Of a stretch of 64,000 nucleotides of DNA, positions 26,325 through 33,104 are shown in pieces. Source of the stretch: Virgibacillus subterraneus. GTDB lineage: Bacteria; Bacillota; Bacilli; Bacillales; Amphibacillaceae. The notes under the pieces are model-generated. The model saw only the letters and a program-made list of their open reading frames with translations, was not told the DNA's origin and ran no database searches. Each line of letters opens with the position of its first letter. Positions within the stretch are counted from its first letter, which is position 1. Location of the stretch: assembly GCF_900110695.1 (NCBI RefSeq), contig NZ_FOEH01000001.1:744001-808000 (forward strand), given 5' to 3'. Made by a program: the position numbers and the translations under genes.

Positions 26325-26431
26325 AAAATGCAACGATAATTAAAAGGAGTTTTTTGGTAAAAAATAAAAAGACAAAATGTGTTGCATTTTATATCAATCT
26401 ATCTTATCATAATATATGAAAACGCTTTACA
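26325..26431 (+). promoter_or_regulatory. Promoter and operator region of the kdgT-kinase-pdxA2 operon
   Basis: A promoter TTGCAT (26382-26387) and TATCAT (26405-26410) with a 17-nt spacer lies in a palindrome AAAATG-TGTTG-CATTTT (26374-26390) covering the -35. An exact inverted half-copy, AAAATGCAAC, sits at 26325-26334, facing GTTGCATTTT (26381-26390). A near-cre sequence TGAAAACGCTTTACA (26417-26431, one extra base against the CcpA consensus) follows the -10. These fit specific control by the adjacent regulator plus carbon catabolite repression. Confidence 0.6.
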
Positions 26432-26480
26432 TTATATTTTATGTTTAATTATTAAACAATATATTATGAGGGGGATAAAC

Positions 26481-27464
26481 ATGAGAATTAAAGCATCGAT
26501 AGAAAAAGTTCCTGGAGGTATGATGGTAATACCATTGTTGCTTGCTGCAACACTTAATACTATCGCACCTGATTTACTAAGGATCGGTAACTTCACACAG
26601 GCATTATTCGTAGATGGGGCAGGCGCGCTTATCGCACTATTCCTATTATGTACAGGAGCACAAATTAATTTGAAAAATGTTGGGGTCAGTCTTGGTAAAG
26701 GTGCAACATTGCTGACGACCAAATGGATAGTAGGTGCAACTTTCGGTCTGATTGCATATATGTTAGCTGGAGATAATGGTCTTTGGTTAGGTTTAGCGCC
26801 AATTGCAATTATTGCTGCAATGACTAACAGTAATGGTGGCTTGTATGTAGCGCTGGTTGGCCAGTATGGTGATAAAACAGACCGTGCAGCATATTCTTTG
26901 CTTGCGTTAAATGATGGTCCTTTCTTTACAATGGTAGCGTTATCTATTTTTGGTGCTATGGGATTCGTTGACGGGCTGTTTTCATTCGTTTCATTTATCG
27001 CAGTATTATTACCAATAATTGTTGGTATGGTATTAGGTAATTTAGATGAAGAAATGAGAGAGTTCTTCGATAAAGGAAGTTCCATGTTAATTCCGTTCTT
27101 CGCTTTTGCATTAGGTATGGGAATTGACTTTGGCGCAATTATTGATGGAGGATTGTCAGGTATTATCCTTGGCCTAGCAACTGTATTCTTAACTGGTACA
27201 GCAGGGTACTTCATTTTTAAAGCATTTAAATGGAATCCTATTGCTGGTGCTTCAGAGGGTTCAACTGCAGGTAATGCAGTAGCAACACCAGCCGCAATTG
27301 CAGCTGCCAGTGCAAGCTTTGCTTCACACGTTGACCTTGCTACAGTACAGGTTGCAGCATCAACTGTTACAACAGCGATTCTGCTTCCGGTATATATCGG
27401 TTTTCTTGTGAAGCGGTTAGACAAAAAGGGTGTTAAAGTACCGGACGACTATGTAGTTGAATAA
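26481..27464 (+). CDS. kdgT: 2-keto-3-deoxygluconate permease family transporter
   Basis: This 327-aa membrane protein matches the length of E. coli KdgT. It has the signature IEKVPGGMMVIPLLLAAT at the N-terminus, NSNGGLYVALVGQYGD in the middle and GNAVATPAAIAAA near the C-terminus. The start ATG at 26481 follows GAGGGGGAT; a longer frame from 26379 covers the promoter. KdgT proteins are H+ symporters for keto-deoxy sugar acids, but members beside DUF1537 kinases transport four-carbon acids, which is the likelier role here. Confidence 0.9.
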   Translation: MRIKASIEKVPGGMMVIPLLLAATLNTIAPDLLRIGNFTQALFVDGAGALIALFLLCTGAQINLKNVGVSLGKGATLLTTKWIVGATFGLIAYMLAGDNGLWLGLAPIAIIAAMTNSNGGLYVALVGQYGDKTDRAAYSLLALNDGPFFTMVALSIFGAMGFVDGLFSFVSFIAVLLPIIVGMVLGNLDEEMREFFDKGSSMLIPFFAFALGMGIDFGAIIDGGLSGIILGLATVFLTGTAGYFIFKAFKWNPIAGASEGSTAGNAVATPAAIAAASASFASHVDLATVQVAASTVTTAILLPVYIGFLVKRLDKKGVKVPDDYVVE

Positions 27465-27494
27465 TATAAATCTGTTAATAAATGAGGAATCAAC

Positions 27495-28799
27495 ATGAAA
27501 CACAATATAGGTATTATTGCAGACGATTTAACTGGAGCAAATGATAGTGGCGTTCAGCTTACAGAAAAAGGTATCAATACTTCCGTTCTTTTTGATATCC
27601 CGAAAAATCAGAATAACCTTGATAGCGGAGTTGTTATTGATACAAATTCACGTGCGTTGTCTAAGGATGAAGCGGCTTATGTGACGAAGCAGGCTGGTCA
27701 GTTTTTAAAACAAGCAGGTTATGTATCTATTTATAAAAAAATGGATTCTACCTTGAGAGGGCATATTGGAACTGAGTTGCAGGCCCTTTATGATGTATTT
27801 AAGCCGGAGTTTGTATTCATTGCTCCTGCTTTCCCGCCGCTTGGCAGAACGACGAAAGATGGGGTTCATTATGTCAACGGTGATAGAATAGCTGAAACAG
27901 AAATATCAAAAGACCCGAAGCACCCTGTTACGGAATCGTCAATCCCTAAGCTGTTGGAACACGAAATTGGACAACCGGTTGGCTTGTTGAAAAAAGCAGA
28001 TATTGAGGCAGGTTTACCAGATTTTCGTAAAAAGGTTAATAGCTTCAAGGAAAATGAGATAAGCTATGTTGTTTGTGATGTAGAATCACAGGACGATTTA
28101 CAAAAAGCAGCACAAAAAATGGCTGCTGTTTCTGAAAGGGTTATTTGGTCAGGGTCTGCTGGCTTGGCTGAGGTACTTCCGGAAGTACTGGGGATCAGTG
28201 AAAAGACTGACAAGCGATCTTTTGCCAAATCCAATCATGTCATGACGGTTTGTGGAAGTTTATCACAGGTAACCCAAAATCAAGTGCGTTATGCGGTTAA
28301 TCAACCCCACGTAACTGCGGTTGAACTTGATCCGCTGCAAACTTTTGGGGATGATTGGGAAAACCTAAGGCAGAATACTATTAAAGAATTGCTTGAAGGG
28401 TTAGAAATCGGGAATGATATTGTCTTGTATGTTCCTTCTAATCAAGAAGTAAGAGATCAAGTTATGCAGACTGGAAAAAAACTTAATTTAACAGGCTACG
28501 AAATTGGGGAACGTATTTCTGGTGCGATCGGCAAAATCGTAGCAGCAATTACTGAAAAAAATAAAGATCTTACTGGTTTGGTACTAACAGGCGGAGATAC
28601 AGCAAAAGACACCTCGCGTCATTTAGGTGGAATAGGCTTTCGTTTAATCAAGCAAGTTGAAGCAGGAATTCCATTGGGCACACTAATCGGTACAGATCTG
28701 GAATATACAGTGGTTACAAAAGCGGGAGCATTTGGAAAAGAAGCTTCGATTTATAATGCAATGCAGGAATTGAAGGGAGTTTATAAAGATGAGCAATAA
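27495..28799 (+). CDS. Four-carbon acid sugar kinase (DUF1537, DtnK/OtnK-like)
   Basis: This 434-aa protein has the DUF1537 layout: N-terminal ADDLTGANDSGVQLTEKG, YKKMDSTLRGHIGTELQAL and FIAPAFPPLGRTT, and a C-terminal nucleotide-binding part with WSGSAGLAEVL and LVLTGGDTAKDTSRHLG. Characterised members phosphorylate D-threonate, D-erythronate, L-threonate or related tetronates at O4. The next gene, overlapping by 11 nt, is PdxA2, the partner in D-threonate catabolism, so that substrate or a close isomer is most likely. Confidence 0.88.
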   Translation: MKHNIGIIADDLTGANDSGVQLTEKGINTSVLFDIPKNQNNLDSGVVIDTNSRALSKDEAAYVTKQAGQFLKQAGYVSIYKKMDSTLRGHIGTELQALYDVFKPEFVFIAPAFPPLGRTTKDGVHYVNGDRIAETEISKDPKHPVTESSIPKLLEHEIGQPVGLLKKADIEAGLPDFRKKVNSFKENEISYVVCDVESQDDLQKAAQKMAAVSERVIWSGSAGLAEVLPEVLGISEKTDKRSFAKSNHVMTVCGSLSQVTQNQVRYAVNQPHVTAVELDPLQTFGDDWENLRQNTIKELLEGLEIGNDIVLYVPSNQEVRDQVMQTGKKLNLTGYEIGERISGAIGKIVAAITEKNKDLTGLVLTGGDTAKDTSRHLGGIGFRLIKQVEAGIPLGTLIGTDLEYTVVTKAGAFGKEASIYNAMQELKGVYKDEQ

Positions 28800-29784
28800 A
28801 CCAATAGTAGGCATCACAATGGGGGACGCTTCAGGAGTAGGACCGGAGATTATTGTGAAAAGTTTACAGAGTAAGCATGTATATGAACAATCCCATCCAA
28901 TTGTAATTGGCGATGCAAAAATGCTGAAGCGTGCTGCAGAACTGCTTAATACTGAATTAACGATTAAGGAAGTAGATGGTGATTCTGATTTCACAACAAA
29001 TTTTGGTGAAATTGCTTGTTATGATCTTGATTTACTTCCAGGAGATCTGCCATTTGGACAGGTTTCTTCAGAGGCAGGAAATGCAGCATTTGAATATTTA
29101 AGGACTGCAATCGAACTTGCAAACAACGGTCGAATTGATGCAATTTGTACTGCTCCTTTAAATAAAGAAGCATTGCATAAAGGTGGACATATTTACCCTG
29201 GACATACAGAAATTCTGGCTGAGTTAACGGGTACGAAAGACTTTTCTATGATGCTGTCGTCGCCTAAATTAAAGGTAATTCACGTAACGACTCATGTCGG
29301 TCTGAGCGATGCTATCAATATGATTAATCCGGAGCGCGTTTATAAAGTTATTCGTTTAGCTCATGAAACACTAACAAATGCTGGAGTAGACCAACCTAAA
29401 ATAGGTGTATGCGGAATTAACCCTCACGCTGGAGAGAACGGATTATTCGGTTATGGGGAAGAGGAAGAAAAAATCATCCCAGCTATTGACCGTGCAACAG
29501 AGGAAGGACTGAATGTTGAAGGACCACTTCCAGCTGATACGTTATTTTTCAGAGCGCAGCGGGGTGATTTTGATATCGTACTAGCCATGTATCACGACCA
29601 GGGACATGGACCAATTAAGGTATTGGGACTTGAAGCTGGAGTAAATATCACAGTAGGTCTGCCAATTATCAGAACAAGTGTTGACCACGGAACAGCATTT
29701 GACATCGCAGGCACAGGCAAAGCAGACGAAAGAAGCATGCTGGAAGCCCTAAGACAAGCAATAGAATTGGCACCGGAGAAGTAG
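28789..29784 (+). CDS. pdxA2: PdxA2-type 4-phosphotetronate dehydrogenase
   Basis: This 331-aa PdxA-family protein has the N-terminal GITMGDASGVGPEIIVKSL, metal-binding His residues in YPGHTEILAELT, VTTHVGLSDAI and AMYHDQGHGPIKVLG, and DHGTAFDIAGTGKAD at the end. True PdxA acts in vitamin B6 synthesis. The PdxA2 subgroup, encoded beside DUF1537 kinases, oxidises and decarboxylates 4-phospho-D-threonate or erythronate to dihydroxyacetone phosphate. The operon context supports that role. Confidence 0.88.
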   Translation: MSNKPIVGITMGDASGVGPEIIVKSLQSKHVYEQSHPIVIGDAKMLKRAAELLNTELTIKEVDGDSDFTTNFGEIACYDLDLLPGDLPFGQVSSEAGNAAFEYLRTAIELANNGRIDAICTAPLNKEALHKGGHIYPGHTEILAELTGTKDFSMMLSSPKLKVIHVTTHVGLSDAINMINPERVYKVIRLAHETLTNAGVDQPKIGVCGINPHAGENGLFGYGEEEEKIIPAIDRATEEGLNVEGPLPADTLFFRAQRGDFDIVLAMYHDQGHGPIKVLGLEAGVNITVGLPIIRTSVDHGTAFDIAGTGKADERSMLEALRQAIELAPEK

Positions 29785-29789
29785 GTGGT

Positions 29790-29808
29790 GGTGCCTGTCA
29801 CTTCCCGG
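29790..29808. repeat. Short GTGCCTGTCAC repeat (family 2)
   Basis: GGTGCCTGTCACTTCCCGG lies 5 nt after the pdxA2 stop. Its inverse occurs at 47946-47963, with a decayed copy near 49845. Confidence 0.7.
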
Positions 29809-29849
29809 TTTATGTCGAATAATATATGAATGAAATTAACATTGCTAAT

Positions 29850-29894
29850 AAGACGGTATAAATCGGTTAAACGACTTATGCCGTCTTGTTTTTT
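29850..29894 (+). terminator. Terminator of the four-carbon acid operon
   Basis: AAGACGGTATAA (29850-29861) pairs with TTATGCCGTCTT (29876-29887) with one G-T or mismatch, followed by GTTTTTT. Confidence 0.88.
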
Positions 29895-29960
29895 GGCAGT
29901 TAAGAAATTACAATCCTTACTAAGCCTGTCGCTATTAGGACTTGCCGATAAGCTATTATA
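29893..29960 (+). repeat. Dispersed ~80-bp repeat, copy R5
   Basis: TTGGCAGTTAAGAAATTAC matches the start of copy R2 read in reverse, and CTTACTAAGCC, TCGC-ATTAGG and GCCGATAAGC follow the family order. It starts inside the preceding terminator's T run. Confidence 0.65.
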
Positions 29961-30037
29961 AATATAGGGAAGAGCTTAGACTCATGTACGATATACATAT
30001 GAAATCTAAATGTAACTAGTAATTTTCCTCTATTAGA

Positions 30038-30046
30038 TGGTATAAT
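30038..30046 (+). promoter_or_regulatory. Extended -10 promoter of the LCP gene
   Basis: TGGTATAAT gives a TGn extended -10 about 55 nt before the LCP start. No good -35 is seen. This is the only other signal in the roughly 310-nt gap besides the repeat and terminator entries. Confidence 0.55.
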
Positions 30047-30101
30047 AGACCTGTTTTTCAATAGAAATGTATTTATTTTCCATAGATAGAGGTATGTGTA
30101 T

Positions 30102-31049
30102 ATGTCAGAACAAAAACGTTCAAATAACAAGTATAAGCGAAAACGTCCCTGGATTAAATATAGTTTAGTGTTGATTTTAATCTTGGCAATTGGTGTGGGA
30201 GCGTATGCCCTTTTACTTTATAATGATGCCAAGGATACCGTAAATGAGAAAATTCATCAAAAAGTACCATCCATTGATCATGAATTAGGTAAAAAGAAAA
30301 TCAAGGGAGAAGAACCATTAAATATCTTGCTGTTAGGTGTTGATAAACGTGCTGGGGACAGTGGTCGTTCAGATGCATTGATGGTTCTGTCGCTGGATCC
30401 AAAAAATAATAAGATGAAATTAATCAGTATTCCTCGTGATACTAGAACAACTATTGTTGGAAAAGGTCTTGAAGATAAAATTAATCATGCCTATGCATTT
30501 GGTGGAACGGATATGTCTATTGCGACAGTGGAGAGCTTGTTGAATATTAACTTAGACTATTATGTGCAAATGAATATGGAAGGCTTAACTGAAATGGTTG
30601 ATGCTGTTGGAGGGATTACCGTTGATAACCAACTGGAGTGGTATGATACTGGATATTACGAAAAAGGTTACCATTATGCCAAAGGTGAAATTTCACTAGA
30701 TGGGCCAGAGGCAATGGGTTACGTCCGCATGCGTTACAAGGACCCAAACGGTGATTTCGGCAGAACTAAACGTCAACGTCAGGTTATTGAAGCCATTATT
30801 GATAAAGGCTCAAGTATCGCATCGGTTAATAAAATTGATAATATGATTGATGTTCTTGGTAAAAATATGGCAACCAATATGGATTTTGCTGATATGAAGG
30901 ATCTGCTGTTTAACTACAAGAATGTCAGAAAGAATACAGTAAGTTATATGATGAAAGGAAGCGGAACAGAGATTGACGGCGTATATTATTATCTAATTCC
31001 AGATGAAGAAATCGCCAAAGTGCACGAAATGATTAATGAAGTGGGATGA
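30102..31049 (+). CDS. LytR-CpsA-Psr (LCP) family cell-wall ligase
   Basis: This protein of about 315 aa has a Lys/Arg-rich cytoplasmic start, one membrane anchor (YSLVLILILAIGVGAYALLL) and an extracellular LCP domain: LNILLLGVDKRAGDSGRSDAL, ISIPRDTRT, INHAYAFGG and YVRMRYKDPNGDFGRTKRQR. The Arg and Asp residues bind the polyprenyl pyrophosphate head group in known structures. Such enzymes attach teichoic acids or other polymers to peptidoglycan (TagTUV group). The ATG at 30102 is preferred over a GTG at 30096 by RBS spacing. It is monocistronic and ends right before a REP-like repeat. Confidence 0.92.
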   Translation: MSEQKRSNNKYKRKRPWIKYSLVLILILAIGVGAYALLLYNDAKDTVNEKIHQKVPSIDHELGKKKIKGEEPLNILLLGVDKRAGDSGRSDALMVLSLDPKNNKMKLISIPRDTRTTIVGKGLEDKINHAYAFGGTDMSIATVESLLNINLDYYVQMNMEGLTEMVDAVGGITVDNQLEWYDTGYYEKGYHYAKGEISLDGPEAMGYVRMRYKDPNGDFGRTKRQRQVIEAIIDKGSSIASVNKIDNMIDVLGKNMATNMDFADMKDLLFNYKNVRKNTVSYMMKGSGTEIDGVYYYLIPDEEIAKVHEMINEVG

Positions 31050-31050
31050 G

Positions 31051-31082
31051 CGGGACGAGGGACCTGTCCCTCATGTCCCGCC
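31051..31082. repeat. REP-like repeat (copy e)
   Basis: CGGGACGAGGGACCTGTCCC is followed by TCATGTCCCGCC. It begins 2 nt after the LCP stop codon and could fold into a GC-rich hairpin between two convergent genes. Confidence 0.85.
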
Positions 31083-31096
31083 ACTGACTGGGCCCC

Positions 31097-31468
31097 TCAT
31101 GACCCGTCAAACACTTCGCCGGCGATTCCCATTGCTTGGACGGCTTTGGGGAAGCCGGTGTATGCTGAGCAATGGATGATAATTTCGGTGATTTCGTCTC
31201 TTGTTAGTCCAATTTTGAGTGCTGCTTGCAGGTGGACTTTGAGCTGATCAAATGCCCCTTGTGTGATTAGTGCAGTTAGCGTAATGATCTCCTTTTGTGA
31301 AAGCGACAGTACTTCTCTTGAATAGGTGTCACCAAATCCAAACGAAACTATCATTTCCCAAAAGTCAGGTGAAATTTCCTTCATCCCTTCCATTCCCCCA
31401 CGGACTTCATCTGAGAATAGTTTTTTCATTACATCCATGCCGGCCTCATATCGTTTACTGTTTTCCAT
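31097..31468 (-). CDS. Carboxymuconolactone decarboxylase (CMD/AhpD-like) family protein
   Basis: This 123-aa protein has a single CMD domain: SLSQKEIITLTALITQG, LQAALKIGLTRDEITEII and HCSAYTGFPKAVQAMGIA. The Cys-Ser-Ala-Tyr motif keeps one of the two CxxC cysteines of AhpD, so a peroxidase role is doubtful; decarboxylase-like chemistry remains possible. The ATG at 31468 with GGAGG at 31476-31480 is chosen over an in-frame start inside the upstream gene. It follows the TPP-enzyme stop by one nucleotide, so the two are translationally coupled. Confidence 0.88.
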   Translation of the reverse strand: MENSKRYEAGMDVMKKLFSDEVRGGMEGMKEISPDFWEMIVSFGFGDTYSREVLSLSQKEIITLTALITQGAFDQLKVHLQAALKIGLTRDEITEIIIHCSAYTGFPKAVQAMGIAGEVFDGS

Positions 31469-31469
31469 T

Positions 31470-33104
31470 TTACTGCCTCCCCATGGTTGGTGGTGTTTCA
31501 TTCTGATCGACTAAAACCTCCACAACAACTGGTTTTTTAGTTTCTTTTGTAGTGTGTAGTGCTTGTTTAATTTGGTCTGTTAAATCGAGTGAATTTTGGC
31601 AGGTATATGCTTGTAATCCCATTGATTGAGCAAATAACGCTGCATCTAAAGGTGTTTCATAAACGCCACCAGTGGAGGAACCGGTCATTTTTTTCATTCC
31701 CTTTTCCACCATATCTAATCTTCCATTATTTAATACGATGAAAAGCACAGGGGAATCATAATTATATGCCGTAGAAATTTCTGTGCCGTGCATAAACATA
31801 CATCCATCTCCAACTAGACAAACAATCGTTTTGTCAGGAGCTGCTAGTTTTGCGCCGATTGAATAGCCAATTCCATTCCCCATGGCGCCGAAGATATCAT
31901 CAAAAAAGAAAGTTCCTGGTTTATAAATATCAAAATTTTGAATTCCGTAGAACGAGTGACTGCCATCATCTCCAAAGACAATCGCATCATCAGGCAAAGC
32001 GTTTCTCATAGATTTTAATGCTGTGACTGCAGACATTCGCTCATTTGGATGGTTGTTTTCGACTTGCGCGGTCTTGATGTCAGTTGAAAATTCAGCACCG
32101 CCAGGTTTAGGTATATCTCTTAAAATAACTTTTAAGTTAGATCGAATATCTCCTAGAACTGGTGTCGTAGGTACATTGATAGATTTCCCGATAAATGTTG
32201 GGTCATAATCAAAGTGAATAAGATGTTCTGGATACATATCTTTTGAAAGACCAGGTATGGACATATCACTTAATTTTGATCCGATTACGATTAATAGGTC
32301 TACACCCTGATTTACATAGTCGGTCGCTTCCACTGTGCCGCCTAATCCAAATGCTCCCAGCGAGAGTTTGTGGTTGGAGATGAATGTCCCCTTGCCACCC
32401 GGTGTTGTCATAACAGGTATTTTCCAATGTTCAGCAAGCATCTGTACTTCTTCATATGCTCTGCTTGAATGTACGCCTTTTCCTAAAAATAAAAGCGGGC
32501 GTTGTGCTGAATCCAATTTTTCAACGACATCGTCAATCGCAGGAGAAATCATCTCGCTTGGGCTCGGTAAATCTATTTCAAAAGGTTCTATCTCTTCTAT
32601 TAAAATATCGAAAGGAATTGATAAGTGTACTGGTCCTTTAATACCAGATAGGGCTTTTTCCAGAGCATGCTGGAGATAAGATTGCAGCATATCGCCTCGT
32701 TCTACCCTAGCACTGAATTTAGTTACCGATTTATACATGTCAAGAAGGTCTGTCCCAAATATACTTGAATCTTGCCCCATTGCTTTACCGGTATCTTTCA
32801 TAGAAGGGTGACCTGTAATAAGCAGCAAAGGTGTATGAGTTGCTTTCGCTTGTCCTGCTGCTGTTAGCAGGTTAGTACCTCCTGGTCCAGAAGTCCCGAG
32901 AGCCACCCCGATTTTCTGATTCATCATCGAGTAGCCAGTTGCCGCAAACCCACCGCCAGACTCATGCTTACTCAGTACAAACTCTATATCATATTTCCTT
33001 AATTCAAATATAATTGGAGAGATAGCCTTACCAGGTATACCAAATAGGTGGTCAACTCCCCATTTTTTAAAATTTGCAGCTAATATTGATGCAGAAGTAT
33101 TCAT
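31470..33104 (-). CDS. Thiamine pyrophosphate-dependent enzyme, acetolactate-synthase-like
   Basis: This 544-aa protein has the three-domain TPP fold. The N-terminal PYR domain has the catalytic Glu in LSKHESGGGFAATGYS (E48), the central domain has PLLFLGKGVHSS, and the C-terminal PP domain has the TPP motif GDGCMFMHGTEIS ending LNNGRLD. Relatives include acetolactate synthase, benzoylformate and phenylpyruvate decarboxylases, and glyoxylate carboligase. No FAD-specific motif decides the reaction. It overlaps the GGDEF/EAL gene by 4 nt and is probably co-translated with it, an unusual pairing. Confidence 0.85.
   Translation of the reverse strand: MNTSASILAANFKKWGVDHLFGIPGKAISPIIFELRKYDIEFVLSKHESGGGFAATGYSMMNQKIGVALGTSGPGGTNLLTAAGQAKATHTPLLLITGHPSMKDTGKAMGQDSSIFGTDLLDMYKSVTKFSARVERGDMLQSYLQHALEKALSGIKGPVHLSIPFDILIEEIEPFEIDLPSPSEMISPAIDDVVEKLDSAQRPLLFLGKGVHSSRAYEEVQMLAEHWKIPVMTTPGGKGTFISNHKLSLGAFGLGGTVEATDYVNQGVDLLIVIGSKLSDMSIPGLSKDMYPEHLIHFDYDPTFIGKSINVPTTPVLGDIRSNLKVILRDIPKPGGAEFSTDIKTAQVENNHPNERMSAVTALKSMRNALPDDAIVFGDDGSHSFYGIQNFDIYKPGTFFFDDIFGAMGNGIGYSIGAKLAAPDKTIVCLVGDGCMFMHGTEISTAYNYDSPVLFIVLNNGRLDMVEKGMKKMTGSSTGGVYETPLDAALFAQSMGLQAYTCQNSLDLTDQIKQALHTTKETKKPVVVEVLVDQNETPPTMGRQ

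Noticed and set aside
26341-26480. Sigma-54 -24/-12 promoter before kdgT
   Set aside because: No GG-N10-GC element with proper spacing was found; a sigma-A promoter fits better and the regulator lacks GAFTGA.
26432-27424. 330-codon open frame antisense to kdgT
   Set aside because: It mirrors a strongly supported membrane-transporter gene, lacks an RBS and has a composition typical of the reverse strand of hydrophobic codons.
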